This document shows positions 1-11,700 of a stretch of DNA of 64,000 nt, piece after piece; within the stretch, counting starts at the first letter, position 1, and every line of letters starts with the position of its first letter. The notes beneath the pieces are model-generated. The model did not search any database. It was not told the DNA's origin and saw only the letters and a list, made by a program, of their open reading frames with translations. Made by a program: the position numbers and the translations under genes. The stretch is from Ophiura sarsii (lineage: Eukaryota > Echinodermata > Ophiuroidea > Amphilepidida > Ophiuridae): contig CM069459.1 of assembly GCA_035610835.1 (NCBI GenBank), forward strand, positions 27,547,570 to 27,611,569, written 5' to 3'.

Positions 1-788
1 AATAATAAGACTTTGTTTTCCTTGATGTAGAAATACCAGTTTCAAAGAGAAAGTAATGCACCAAAATATCAACTTGCCCAAAAAGTGATTTTTGTAATTC
101 TCGCGAGAATTTGCGAGACAACCATCCCATTTAGGTTTTGTATGATTTCAATGGAGAGGCACCTAACATCATAGGGTGGAAAAATTCCACCTTCTTTCAC
201 CTGCCTTTAGATACAGCCCTGTCCGCGATTACCCCGCGTCCGCCATTACCCCACCTTCCCCTATACGTTTTTACTGAGGCGCTACCAATATCGTTAACAT
301 TTGAAAGTCATTTGATATTACAAAAAAATACATGTATGGACGTAATAAGCTGTGTTACTACTACATACATGTACGTATGTGTTTTTTTCTCGAAAATAAG
401 ATAAATCAACGCATTAGCGTAAATGGTGATATTGCAAATTAGTGAATCAATCATTCTGAACTTCTGTAGTCGTCTCAAATATGTCAAATCAGTACGACGA
501 GGATAGCCAAGCTATAGCAAGAAAGTGCTGTTGAAAAATTATAAAATTATATGAAATTTATGGACCTGAAGTGTACTACAAGGGATTATATACACCTTTA
601 ATTGATGTTATTCATTCAACCATGAGCAGTTCCTTCACATATTTATCCAAACAGGGGAAAACCATGTGTTTTAATTTTTCATGGGTTTAAAATTTCATCA
701 ATTTGTCCAATCCCTATGCAAGAAAGTGTCATATTTTATTGGTCATCAAATTTAATAAATGGCAGCACTTCAAGGTGAAGGTTAACTG
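1..788. other. No gene recognised
   Basis: AT-rich sequence. The longest open frame (138-404, +) has no recognisable domain and ordinary intergenic composition, so I do not call it. Nothing else is supported here. Confidence 0.5.
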
Positions 789-2606
789 TTGGGTGAAACT
801 TTATTGCGCATTAAATGTGTAACATTTCAGTCTACATTTTTACATTTGTGTAACAGGTTAAAGAGCCTAACTGTTTTCCAGAAGAAAAAAAATCACATTT
901 CCCAGGGGGGACTTTTTTCTTTTGACCTGTTTAATATAAATGTCACCCATATTACAGCAAGGGACAAGGCAGAAGCTTTTTGTCAGACATTTGCAGACGA
1001 ATGTAGACTCCAAGGTGCTGAAGACCAGGCTCCAGATGTCCATCCTTCAACAACCAAATCCTTTGACAAAATAGTTTTTAAGCCTAAGGATGTTCGAAAA
1101 CTGTTACAACATCTCAATCCAGATAAAGCTACTGGACCAGACCTGATTCCAACCAAGGTACTCAAAGAATGCTGTGCTGAACTTGCCAGTCCACTCTGCA
1201 GGCTTTTTGATCTCTGCTTCACTCATGGTGTGTTTCCTAACCAATGGAAAACAGCATCTGTCGTTCCAATCCACAAGAGAGGTTCCAAGGCTGACCCAAC
1301 AAAGTACCGTCCTATCTCACTGCTAAGCAATATCAGCAAGATCATGGAAGCTGTTGTTCAGAAACAACTTCAACGCTTTCTTCTCAGCAATGATCTGATT
1401 TCCAGCAGACAGTTTGGATTTAGAGAAGGCCACAGTACAGCTGATCTCCTCATATTTTGTCACAGAAATGGAACAACTCCCTAGACCAAAGTGACGAGGT
1501 TTGTGTCATTGCCCTTGACATAAAAGGAGCTTTCGACAAAGTATGGCACAATGGACTCTGCTCAAAACTGAAGTCAAAGGGTGTTACCAGAAGACTGCTT
1601 TCATGGATACACAACTACTTATCCGATAGATCTATCAATGTCGTCATGTCGGGACAAGCATCCAACACTGCACCCATAAATGCTTCTGTTCCACAAGGAT
1701 CTCTCCTTGGTCCACTACTGTTTCCTGTCTTCATTGATGACCTTGTGGATGTCTGTGACAACGAGCTCTATCTGTACGCTGACGATTCAACACTTTTCGC
1801 ACCCATTAGGTCTTCTACCAGCTCCAATGCAGTAGCTGCTAGCCTTAACAGTGATCTAAGCAATATGAAAGCATGGGTTGATAAATGGAAAGTGACCTTT
1901 GAGCCTACTAAGTGCAAGAACATGGTAATCTCTAGGAAGAGAACCCCATCCCAACTTCAACTCTACTTTGGTGACTGCAAGCTACCATCAGCAGACAAAC
2001 TGGAAATCCTGGGTGTTACCATTGATAGCAAGCTGACTTGGTCCAAACACATCTCGGCTGTCTCAACCAGGGCTGGCCAGAAGCTCGGCGCTCTTCGCAA
2101 GGTTGCAAATAAATTGACGGCATTGGGCAGATCTACTGTGTACAAATCACAAGTCCGTAGTGTAATGGAGTATGCTTCACTAGGCTGGTCTAGCGCTTCA
2201 CCTACTATCCTAAGCCAGCTTGACAACATCCAAAGGAAGGCACTCAAGATCATTGGAGCTCATGACGCTACTGGTCTATCGCATCTCAGCATCACAAGCC
2301 TACTTCACCGGCGACAGGTAGCAACAGCCACGGTCTTGTACAAAATGCACACCAACCACTGCCCACAAGATTTAGCAGCACTGCTCCCCACACCATATGT
2401 TCATCGTCGTGCTACGCGTTCAAGTGTTGCAATGCCAGATCATGCCCTTTCACTGCCGCCTGCCAGAACTTGCTGCTTAGACAGAAGTTTCATCCATACA
2501 GCTGTTCCATACAGTTGTTGGCAACATCCAAGAGGAAGGACTACAATCTTTTAAATGTCGTGTTAACAAACACTTTCTCTCCAACTCTTCAGAGTATATT
2601 GGCTAA
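789..2606 (+). pseudogene. LINE reverse transcriptase, 5'-truncated, two frameshifts
   Basis: This is the remains of the polymerase ORF of a non-LTR retrotransposon, which would copy its RNA at a nicked target. LINE-like coding similarity starts near 950 (KAEAFCQTF), with KATGPDLIPTKVLK and KYRPISLLSNISKI in the first frame. Near 1450-1460 the frame changes, and palm motifs follow: LDIKGAFDKVWH, SVPQGSLLGP and the catalytic YADD at 1775-1786. A second frame change near 2510 removes a few residues; the C-terminal tail resumes at 2514 (GNIQEEGLQSFKC) and stops at 2604-2606. There is no apurinic endonuclease domain upstream, which indicates 5' truncation, common in LINEs. The motif order fits the Jockey/CR1 group; I cannot set the clade. 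The element is dead. The open frames at its start use TTG rather than ATG, so no start codon is proposed. Confidence 0.9.
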
Positions 2607-2935
2607 GCTCTCTCGATGTATCAATGACCTCCAGATATTATTTTCTTCTTATTTTTTGATGTTATTCTCTATGTTTGGGTGTTTATCCTATTCCTGTCCC
2701 ACGCCACTTTCATTGGCTTTTTTTACCATGTTTTACTAGCCCAATTTGTGTTTACTTGTATTTTTTGATTATTTTCTGAGTTGCAGTGAACCAATTGATT
2801 GGCCCATCAGAGCTCTCTGTTGTGAGTTACCCGTTTGATTTGTAATCACTCAGTCCATTAACTTTGTTAATGTCTGTTGGGATATTGTTCACATGTGCTC
2901 TTTATATACAAAAAATAATAATTAAAAAAATATAG
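789..2935 (+). mobile_element. Truncated Jockey/CR1-type LINE copy
   Basis: Extent of the LINE copy carrying the broken reverse transcriptase. The 3' untranslated part runs from 2607 to an A-rich end near 2915-2935 (AAAAAATAATAATTAAAAAAA), a typical LINE tail. The 5' border is uncertain, between 789 and 950. Confidence 0.75.
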
Positions 2936-3393
2936 AATTGCATACATTTATATAAGTGACCCAACATTTCTTCGCCAAAGTTTTCCAAAAAGTTAGCCTT
3001 AGTTGCGGTTCATTTTCCACTTCTGACAATACGTACTCTGAATTCTAAATAGATAGATGATAATATCAGTCGTGACCTGGTGACAGGGCATCGGTCATAG
3101 ATTTTACTGGTATCAATGTATGATATGCGGCAACTCAACGGACGATCTCGCCAAACGTTTAGATGGTTTGCGATCCAGATAATATATGCATATTTGTTTT
3201 CTACATGCAAGTAAGATTAGGTAAAATAGCTTGAAGGTTGAAATTGAAGCTGTTGTTTGTGGTAATAGGTGTCAGAAATCAAAGTATCTAGGATGTCCGG
3301 ATTGCATCGATTCGCCAATGCCTTAAACAATGAATTTATCAAAGGTGCTATGAAATCAAATATGAATTATGTATAGGTATGTGTAGTAAATGA
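2936..3393. other. Intergenic, no feature seen
   Basis: AT-rich spacer between two LINE relics. I see no ORF with recognisable content. Confidence 0.4.
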
Positions 3394-4029
3394 ATGCTAG
3401 CAAGACCAAGTTTATGTCATATAACCAGAGCCAGAAGGGATCCATACAGACAAATGATGGCAACAAGCTGGAGGAAGTTCACGATTTTAAATATCTTGGT
3501 GCCTGGAGGGAGAGTACGGCAAAAGACATTAAGCAACGCAGCATGGAGAGCATGTAGCAAAATGAGCAAAATATGGAAGTCAACTCTATCTCGGAAATTC
3601 AAACTTCGCCTGTTTGCCTCAACGGTGGAGTCAGTTCTGCTATATGGATGCGAAGCTTGGACCATTACTCCCAAGCTACAGAAAGAGCTAGATGGCTGCT
3701 ACACCAGAATGCTGCGAGCAGTACTCAATGTCAACTGGAAACAACATATACCAAACACCCAACTGTATGGTCACCTCCCCAACATAAGCCAGAAGATCCG
3801 GAAGAGACGAACAAGGTTTGCTGGCCACTGTTATAGAAGTGAGGAGCCAGTATCCAAACTGGTGCACTGGATCCCCAAACATGGCAAAAGAAAGCCGGGA
3901 CGACCTGCTCTGACATTTATCGACCTACTCAAGCAAGATACTGGACTTGAGGCGAGTAACATAAAGACAGCAATGAACGACAGAAGAGTGTGGAGAGCCA
4001 TCGTAGATCGGGGACACGACCCGAATTAA
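3394..4029 (+). pseudogene. LINE ORF2 C-terminal fragment (second family)
   Basis: Reading this strand gives the post-reverse-transcriptase tail of a LINE: YGCEAWTITPKLQKELDG, then YTRMLRAVLNVNWKQH, RTRFAGHCYR and KHGKRKPGRPALTF, ending in RGHDPN and a stop at 4027-4029. LINE ORF2 proteins have this thumb/tail block after the YADD palm. The element is 5'-truncated: endonuclease and catalytic palm are missing. A frameshift near 3535 separates the ORF from an upstream remnant (DFKYLGAW, about 3485-3520) in another frame. The sequence differs from the LINE at 789-2606, so it is another family. The codon at 3394 is not a true start. Non-functional. Confidence 0.85.
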
Positions 4030-5340
4030 GCAAGTAAGCAAGCATGTGTAGTAAAGTATCAGTACCACAAGTTCCCGAGGCTTAAAGGCACGCTCACTCA
4101 TTTAGTCGAGGGAAGCGCCTTCGTTCTTCTACATGTAGAGCACTGAGGATTTGGTTGTGTTTAGAGCAAAGCTTACAGTATTCACTAAAGCCAAAAGAAA
4201 AGAGCTCCAAAATAAAAATAAATTTCAAACGTGCATTTTACCGTCTGGAGTCAAATTGAGCCTAATGAAGGTTTGATAGTTATTGCGTATTACAAGGTCA
4301 CCCCAACATTCCCGAGATATGTTTAATTATCGTGACTGCTACACTACTTCCGTCTGTAGATTGTACGTAATTATTGCTTTCCCATTATAAAAATCAACAC
4401 GCGTTCTATACATTAAAGTAGTTTAATGATATTTATCCGAACACATTATAATAGTCGTCAAATTCAGGTGATTTAACTGTGGATTTATTGCCTAAATGTT
4501 CAACTTTGAGAGGTGGCATAATTCATGCATGACACGTAGTCTCCGCCCACATCAATATTAACCAATGAAAGGAATGACATTATATTAGAGGATCACCAAT
4601 CGTAGAGCTTGGATCATTCTCGCATCGGATAGAGAAAATAATGACCTTCAACGCTAAACGTGTTCGTGGAGGAAATCCCATCAGAAGAAGAAAAAATGTT
4701 GACTGTCTTTATCAGATGTTGTATCTATATATTTTACCAAGCGTGGAACTTAATCAATGTCTGAACAAAGGTGTGTTGATTTGTTGAAAACTCCCAAATT
4801 AATTCAGTCACGTATCAGCTGAATCAATTAGCTATTTAAAATACAATAACATTGGTATTTTGCCCTGAACACCACGTTATCTGCTGAAGCCGTTGTGCTG
4901 TAATTGTTACCCTTCAACGATAACGTTATACATGAAAAACTGTTCTATTTATTGTCAACTTGAAAGGCAAAAATATGTCTAATTTATAAGCTCAAATAGT
5001 TTCCATATTTAAATTATGTAATGGTACTATGTATTTAGCCACGGGGTAAGTCTCGTGTATTCATGAATAATCACCGTTGTTATAGTTATGCCTGCTTTAT
5101 AAAATAGCTTTAAAAATCAATTGCAGTCGCTGTGACTTACTCACATTTTGCATATTTCATTTAGTGCTGGTCACACGGGTAGTTGTGTATTGAGTACACT
5201 ACGTCAGCAACCCACTCTTGTGATTAAGTAATAACCACACGATAGACGTCAATGAATCTTGTTTTTGATATATATAGTAGGCGGATACCGTCATTTTCTC
5301 AAAATATTGAATTCATTGGTTTACCACTTTGTCAACTACG
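4030..5340. other. Unannotated AT-rich stretch
   Basis: No domain-bearing ORF, tRNA or clear repeat was recognised here on either strand. Confidence 0.4.
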
Positions 5341-5357
5341 CCCCCCCCCCCCCCCCA
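5341..5357. repeat. Poly-C run
   Basis: About 17 consecutive C. Homopolymers this long are prone to slippage and assembly error. Confidence 0.9.
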
Positions 5358-5691
5358 CACTTTGTCAAGTATGTTGCACAGTTGATAAACATGAACTCGT
5401 AATATTCGTAGAACAAGTGCAGTAGAAACCATTTGAATTACGGAGCACTGGGGGCGGTACAACGATGTGGGACGTTTTGAAAAGTGGGGTGGCCACTTAT
5501 ATAATACCATCATGTAAGCGCATTGAGCGGATCGTCTTGCGGCGTATGGTTCGGGGCCCGCTAAAGGGCCAAAGAACATTTTGAATTTAGATGCTCTGAC
5601 GGTGTTTCTAAGCCTGACTCATTATCTCGTAATATATTTTTACATTCAAGGATTTTTTTTCTTCAGAAATTTTATATTTGTTTGGAGTTCC

Positions 5692-5790
5692 TTTAGTATA
5701 CCCTGCCACTGCATGTCTTCAATATGGAGCTTTTAAAGATCGACCCATACACTTACGCAGTGAGGTCTACAAATGGCAGGGTATTCTAAA
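5692..5790. mobile_element. 99-bp miniature inverted-repeat element
   Basis: The left end TTTAGTATACCCTGCCA is matched by the reverse complement of the right end (TTTAGAATACCCTGCCA). There is no coding capacity. It looks like a very short MITE or a solo hairpin; the superfamily is unknown. Confidence 0.55.
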
Positions 5791-7687
5791 GCTTACCCAT
5801 TTGTTTTACTATGATTTGCGTTAAGGTGAGTGTCAAGGGGTGCTTGCCCTCTATAAGATCAACTGCGTTTGGCGAGTTACGGTATGTGGCAGTGACGTAG
5901 CCAGCTTTTTGAAAAGAGGGGCCACAACATGCAGTTGTACCGACAATATATATTAATTAAATATTTAAAAGAAATTGCCCAAATTACCGTGCGAAGTTGC
6001 ATATACATGTAGGTTGTTACCACAAGGTGGTTTACCCCCTCTTGTCCCACCCACATTGGGTGAGTATCTAATTGTTCAGACATTCGGCACTCCCTTTTCA
6101 CTCCTCTCACCCATTCTCTTTCCACCTCCTCCGTCTATTATTTGTAAGTAGGTTTGTAAGTATTACCACTATAAAAGTTAAATATGCGACAGATGACGTA
6201 TTTGTTGAACACCGGAATTCGAAAGCCGCTCGTTCAATTATGTAAGTGTATACTTAAATACAATCTCACACACGAAAGTATAGCATCACAATATGATACA
6301 CTGCGGTCATGAAGTCAGTCCCTAACATCATGCCCCCACACTTGCCAAATATAATGTATTTATGTGTCTTAATTCAACTGAATGTGATTGTAGCTGGTGA
6401 GTGTAATATCATGTTCAGACAGACTACGTGCAAGGAAATTGTATCACCTGGAATCCTGCACTGAAACGTGATATCACAAGCAGAAACACGTAGATACCGA
6501 TTATATTTTCCCGCGGTTCAGGGGTATATTCCTGCTCCAATTGAGAGTGTTAAATTGTGTTATTAGAATTCAATCTATTAAATTCAGATGAGATATCTTT
6601 AGAATGGATTTGTCATGGTATTTACCAACAAAAGTATTAAATGTAAATCATAAATGCAAAGTCGTCAAGTAAGGCATTGTTTTCCACTACAATCCTTGGA
6701 AAAAAAGTCTTGGAACGCTTACTCGTTAACAACGGAAAATTAACGTCTTCACCCCGTGCAATTTTGATAAATGTTAATGTTCCTAGCAGTTGTCCAAGGT
6801 GTCCCAGCATTGATTGATGGGGTGTGGGGAAAGGAAAATTGTTGTTTAAGATGTCCTATTCCGCTTTTAACAAAATAAGCATAATTTAAAGATCAGACAC
6901 AAATAATGCCCATAATGTCCAAAACGCGTAACGCGTTCCAAGGACTTCTTTAGGTAGTTAGTATCTTTTAAATTAGTAATCATGATATTTTCAGGCCGGG
7001 GAGTGCACCCTGTGGTATCGACACATATAATCCTAAAATGTCCTATTCAGGATGTGTGAAGCCGGTTTGTGTACTCATATCAGAATTTAGCTGAAGAAAA
7101 TGAGGTTGCTCACAATTTTGTCCCACCCATTCCCAAGCTCACCCCTACACCACCAGCACTCAATTCTAACATGAAACACAATTTGAGTAATAAAGGATAT
7201 CTTTCGGTTGAGTAACATGACCAAAATCTTCCAGTATCTCTTAAAGTTGACTTCATCAATAAGGTAAGTAAAACACTCATAATGTTGTAAGTAGTATACA
7301 TCTTTTAACCAAAATTTGAATAAATATAAAGTGGTTTACGTGGTAGATTGTGATTTCGTGATATATTGTATCGATAACACACAATAGAGTTAACAATAAA
7401 ACATGGTGGAGTTGAATCTGTGTTGCACTATCATGTTAACAAATGCGCTTATGCAATTTGTTACCCATAGTCTATCCAACGGAGTTTTTATCAAAATAAT
7501 ACTGAAACCTCATGTCAAATTGTCGTACGCTGTACGTGGAGAACATCGAGCTATCTTATTTTTACGTCCGAGGGAGAAGGAATCATGTGATTGAGTTAGA
7601 GGATTTGGAAATAGATAACCATATTGTGTAAGTATCACATTCATAGTTTGAGGCAAACCTATCTTATTCACATGTCTAATTCAAGTC
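5791..7687. other. Unannotated stretch
   Basis: No recognisable ORF. Short open frames at 5877-6125 and 7403-7594 have no family motifs. A weak inverted pair around CCTTGGAA/TTCCAAGG lies at about 6697-6945. Confidence 0.4.
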
Positions 7688-8160
7688 GATCGAGCACTTG
7701 ACCTCAATAGCATGTATCTCCCTAGGTTATGAAGCTAGTATTCTAAACTATAATAATTGACTAAGGATTCCTAAAGTGTGAGCTGAAGCGATTTTACCCT
7801 ATGGCCACGGCATACATATTACTTTCTTCCGTAAGGGTAAGGGTGTAATTTCAATACCTTCTCTGTTATCTAAAACCATGACTGTATGCTAAAACTCAGC
7901 TTACCAAACAAATGCGGGCTTATTCAACACTCACTGGTCTGGGTGTTATAACTCTAGCGACCTTATAAGTCAACCAATCTGTTTCCACGAAAAGTTGGTA
8001 TGCTACGGGCACTGCGTATTGAGTATGATTGATAAACTATAAGGTTCGCTCTTAAGATTGTCATAGGAATACGTGAGACTTAAGGAATTTAAGGTATTTG
8101 CATAAACGTCGCACACATTGGCCTTAAGTGTTGAATACAGGGTGTATATTAAGATATCCA
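7688..8160 (+). repeat. Diverged dispersed repeat, copy 1
   Basis: This stretch shares ordered blocks (GCACTTGACCTCAAT, CTCAGCTTA, TTATTCAACNCTCACTG, TTAAGGTATTT) with 24457-24830 in the same orientation. The copies are heavily diverged. The class is unknown; no coding sequence. Confidence 0.45.
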
Positions 8161-8490
8161 ATCACCGATGTGCAAACGGTGTTGTTTGTTATCCACATAA
8201 TGATACGATTTTTGAGACAAATTGAGGTCTAATGGTAATACTTCTTCAGCCACAGAGTGGTGGACAAATGGTACCAACTACCAGAGAGCGCCATCAAAGC
8301 CATAAAAACACTCATCTGTTTTAATCAAATCTCACTAACTTGGTTTTAATGGGCAAGCAAGCCTCCTTAACACTGCCACACTCTAATACTAAATTTACTA
8401 CTGTAGGTGACGGTGTGGCCTTCAAGGTATGTTCAAGGTATGTTAATATCAAGACATCAGTTTCTTAATTTGCGATTAGAACAGTACACT

Positions 8491-8870
8491 TAAAGGTATA
8501 TTATGTGATCTTTCCAGGGAGCGCCCTCAACATCGAAAAAAAATAGAAAGCAGATTTTCTTGCAGATTTACATTTCTGATCATAAATCATGCATACATTC
8601 CAAGTTACAGGGCGATACGATTCTTAATTACTTCAAAATCATGGTTTTAGAGTGAAAATAAACTGTCGGAATCCCGACAGTTTATATATTTTTACTCTAA
8701 ATTCACTCTAAAACCATGATTTTGAGGTATTTAGGAATCGTATCGCTCTGTAACTTGGAATGTATGTATGATTTATGATCGGAAATGTAAATCTGCAAGA
8801 AAATCTACTTTCTAAAAAAAAATCATGAATAGAGGGCGCTCTCTGGAAAAGATCACATAATATGCCTTTA
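8491..8870. mobile_element. Palindromic MITE, copy 1
   Basis: The left arm begins TTAAAGGTATATTATGTGAT and the right arm ends with its near reverse complement. The arms stay complementary through most of the 380 bp and fold around a central hairpin near 8640-8720. The termini share TTAA, which would fit a TTAA or TA target site. A second copy lies at 35658-36009. No coding capacity; presumably moved by a transposase encoded elsewhere. Confidence 0.8.
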
Positions 8871-9152
8871 ATGTACGAATACTGATGAGTACTATAAAAC
8901 GAACACGCTATTTTAGGGAAAAATCAATCCGTAACCTACTTTTTGATCGCTATGTGTTTAATTCGCGAATATGACTGAATGCTCAGACTCGCGAAAATAA
9001 AGCATTTAGATATAATAACTTTTTTATGCGAGTATTATTGGGAATTTATAAAAAAATAAGTATACACCAAACGTTGGTTATCGTTTACTTTTTAATTTCA
9101 TTCCATTTTTTACAAAATGCCAACAATGGCAACATTTTTTTTTGGGACTGAT

Positions 9153-9610
9153 TACGAGGGCGAATAATAACGTTATATCACTTGGCCAATGCTTCTAAAT
9201 TTACTGATTTAATTAGGTTTTGGATCCTTGAAAAAGGCATCGCAGCAAATCTTTGTTTGATTATTTTTAGAAAGAGCCAAAAGTCGCTGGGAGTCAATGT
9301 CGGGTGAGACTGTAGGCTGAATGTCCAAATGGATACTATTTTCATCCAGGTAAATTTGGGTGAGGCAAGCTTTGGAATAACTTGCATTATCCTGATAAAG
9401 CATCACTCGAGACCGTCTTTGTAAGACCCAATTTACAGGCATATAACTAGCTGCAGAAATGGGCCTGGCAAATTGTATATCCCCAGTAACTTTACATAGA
9501 GAGGGAGCTAGGAATGGGGTGTACAAAATGACATAAATACAATATAGACAGTATTGTCTAGTGCAGTTGGGGCAGCATTTGGTGACAGAACTTACTGATA
9601 CACCCTCGTA
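9153..9610 (-). mobile_element. Internally deleted mariner-like transposon
   Basis: The left terminus TACGAGGGCG at 9153 is mirrored by CACCCTCGTA at 9601-9610. Between them the minus strand encodes pieces of a mariner-type DDE transposase C-terminus. At about 458 bp this is far shorter than the roughly 1.3 kb of complete mariners, so most of the transposase is gone. TA, the known mariner target, is compatible with both edges. Confidence 0.7.
9178..9526 (-). pseudogene. Mariner transposase C-terminal remnant
   Basis: Mariner transposases cut and paste DNA using a DDD/E triad. One minus-strand frame (within 9209-9526) reads VMLYQDNASYSKACLTQIYL, aligning with the family's block around the second catalytic Asp (usually HDNA-like; here QDNA). 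A second frame (within 9178-9387) reads PSDFWLF followed by a mariner-like tail, matching the third-Asp block. The frame change between the blocks and the missing N-terminus make it non-functional. The two blocks in order, plus the TACGAGGG termini, support the call; no catalytic protein can be made. Confidence 0.7.
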
Positions 9611-9670
9611 GTCAATGCATTTCGAGATTAAGAAATACCAGCCCGATTGCCAGCTTTGGTAATTTTCTCC

Positions 9671-9782
9671 GGAGTGGTTAATGCATCATGTATACAACCA
9701 AAAGGCGTGATACATATTTGTAATATAACGATTGACCGTTGTATCAGGGGTATGCGACTCAACTTGCCGATTTGAAGCTACT
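9671..9782 (+). repeat. 112-bp direct repeat, first copy
   Basis: From GGAGTGGTTAATGCATCATG to GATTTGAAGCTACT, repeated almost exactly at 10018-10130, with only a couple of differences seen. It lies inside the inverted duplication, while its partner lies just outside. Confidence 0.85.
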
Positions 9783-9945
9783 TTAAGTTTAACTTTGGCC
9801 GAATTTATATGTTAGGTAGCGTTGTTTGTGTCGTCTGATTTAGGTATGTTAGGTATAGACTTAATTGAAGTTTACACGGAATAGTTGGAAAACTTCCCAA
9901 ACAAATTGTGCGGTTTTGAAAGTTATGAAAAATGTACGTGCTGGC
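9782..9945 (+). repeat. Dispersed repeat, copy 1
   Basis: Matches 15419-15587 in the same orientation (shared words TATATGTTAGGTAGCGTT, GACTTAATTGAAGTTTACAC, AAATGTACGTGCTGG). Non-coding, class unknown. Confidence 0.75.
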
Positions 9946-10017
9946 AATCGGGCTTGTATTTCTTAATCTCAAAAATACATTGACTACGAGGGTGGATCAG
10001 TCAGTTCTGTCACCAAA

Positions 10018-10130
10018 GGAGTGGTTAATGCATCATGTATACAACCAAAAGGCGTGATACATATTTGTAATATGACGATTGAGCGTTGTATCAGGGGTAT
10101 GCGACTCAACTTGCCGATTTGAAGCTACTG
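10018..10130 (+). repeat. 112-bp direct repeat, second copy
   Basis: Near-identical to 9671-9782. It is followed at once by a GC-rich patch with GGGGCGGGGC (about 10134-10143), an Sp1-like box that I note without claiming a promoter. Confidence 0.85.
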
Positions 10131-10587
10131 TCGCGGGGCGGGGCGAGCGTGCGTGCGGCTTCGCTTTGTATATTAGCGTTTATATGTTTAGCATGCACTC
10201 GCGGCAAATCCCTAAGTGAGCAGAGAATGTTGCATCTGACACCACCAAATTTCTTATGTGGCAGGGGATTGAATTTGGAAACCCGGAATGTATGCTGTAA
10301 GCCACGTGGATCCGTTACAGGTATTAACCTGCCTTTTATACAATGACAAGCACGGAGCCTTCTGGAGTTTATCACATGTATTTATTCATCGACGCATATC
10401 ACATTATATTACAAGTCTTATTACGCAACAACTTCAACTATTAAAACAATTTAATGAACCAAACTACAACACTGCTATAAAAGTACGCGAACACCCAATG
10501 ACAATTTGTCCCTTCTTAATTTGGATTACCCTGGTCTAATATCCGCCCTGTAAAGAATATCCGCCCTGGAAAAATATGTGTCCTGGG

Positions 10588-10645
10588 GTTACAATCGTCC
10601 TAGCGTTACAATCGTCCTAGCGTTACAATCGTCCTAGCGTTACAA
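10588..10645 (+). repeat. 17-bp tandem repeat, about 3 copies
   Basis: The unit GTTACAATCGTCCTAGC is repeated head to tail. It follows a doublet of ATATCCGCCCTG words at about 10540-10570. Confidence 0.85.
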
Positions 10646-10744
10646 TGTGTATCCTGGAAAAATCACAACTCCGTGGAGCGTTAGCTGAAATAAAGAACAA
10701 TAATAGGGTTACAACATTGGCAAGGCAATGGACTGAGGCCATGG

Positions 10745-11700
10745 CCGGGTCATGATCATCGGGTTGTGGTAACTCCTCCCACAACCTAAGAATCCTCAAC
10801 GGGGTATGATCATCAGGTTGTGGTAACTCCTCCCACAACCCAACTATCTCCAACGGGGTATGATCATCAGGTTGTTATCTCAACAACCTATGAATCCTCC
10901 AACGATGTATCCAATGATGTATGATCATCAGGTTGTTATCTCAACAACCTATGAATCGGGGTGAGGTATGATCATCGGGTCGTTATCTCAACAACCAAAG
11001 AATCGGGGTGAGGTATGATCATCGGGTCGTTATCTCAACAACCAAAGAATCGGGGTGAGGTATGATCATCGGGTCGTTATCTCAACAACCAAAGAATCGG
11101 GGTGAGCTATGATCATCGGGTCGTTATCTCAATAACCAAAGAATCGGGTGAGGTATGATCATCGGGTCGTTATCTCAACAACCAAAGAATCGGGGTGAGG
11201 TATGATCATCGGGTCGTTATCTCAACAACCAAAGAATCGGGGTGAGGTATGATCATCGGGTCGTTATCTCAACAACCAAAGAATCGGGGTGAGGTATGAT
11301 CATCGGATCGTTATCTCAACAACCAAAGAATCGGGGTGAGGTATGATCATCGGGTCGTTATCTCAACAACCAAAGAATCGGGGTGAGGTATGATCATCGG
11401 GTAACTCCTCCCACAACCCAACTATCTCCAACGGGGTATGATCATCAGGTTGTGGTAACTCCTCCCACAACCTAACTATCTCCAACGGGGTATGATCATC
11501 AGGTTGTGGTAACTCCTCCCACAACCCAACTATCTCCAACGGGGTATGATCATCAGGTTGTGGTAACTCCTCCCACAACCTAACTATCTCCAACGGGGTA
11601 TGATCATCAGGTTGTGGTAACTCCTCCCACAACCTAACTATCTCCAACGGGGTATGATCATCAGGTTGTGGTAACTCCTCCCACAACCTAACTATTTCAC
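10745..11700. repeat. Two-variant minisatellite (47- and 54-bp units)
   Basis: Every unit starts near GTATGATCATC. The 54-bp form contains GGTTGTGG...CCCACAACC and the 47-bp form a variant GGGTCGTT...CAACAACC, so each can form a small stem-loop. The order is about two 54-bp units, a few intermediates, about nine 47-bp units (10962-11385), then about six 54-bp units (11400-11700). On the minus strand the 54-bp units read open as an 18-residue repeat (LWEELPQPDDHTPL core), but the 47-bp block breaks any frame. I treat it as non-coding. Confidence 0.9.

Larger units (their letters stand above)
9583..10013. repeat. Inverted duplication of a mariner end plus flank
   Basis: About 74 bp at the left (from ACAGAACTTACTGATACACC to GCCCGATTGCCAGC) recur inverted at the right (GCTGGCAATCGGGCTTG to GATCAGTCAGTTCTGTC). 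Each arm includes a mariner terminus, so two termini point outward around 9611-9984. This could be two mariner copies in a palindromic host element, or an aborted transposition product. Confidence 0.75.

Noticed and set aside
10745..11700. CRISPR-like array
   Set aside because: The units are contiguous tandem repeats without unique spacers, and the DNA is eukaryotic in character.
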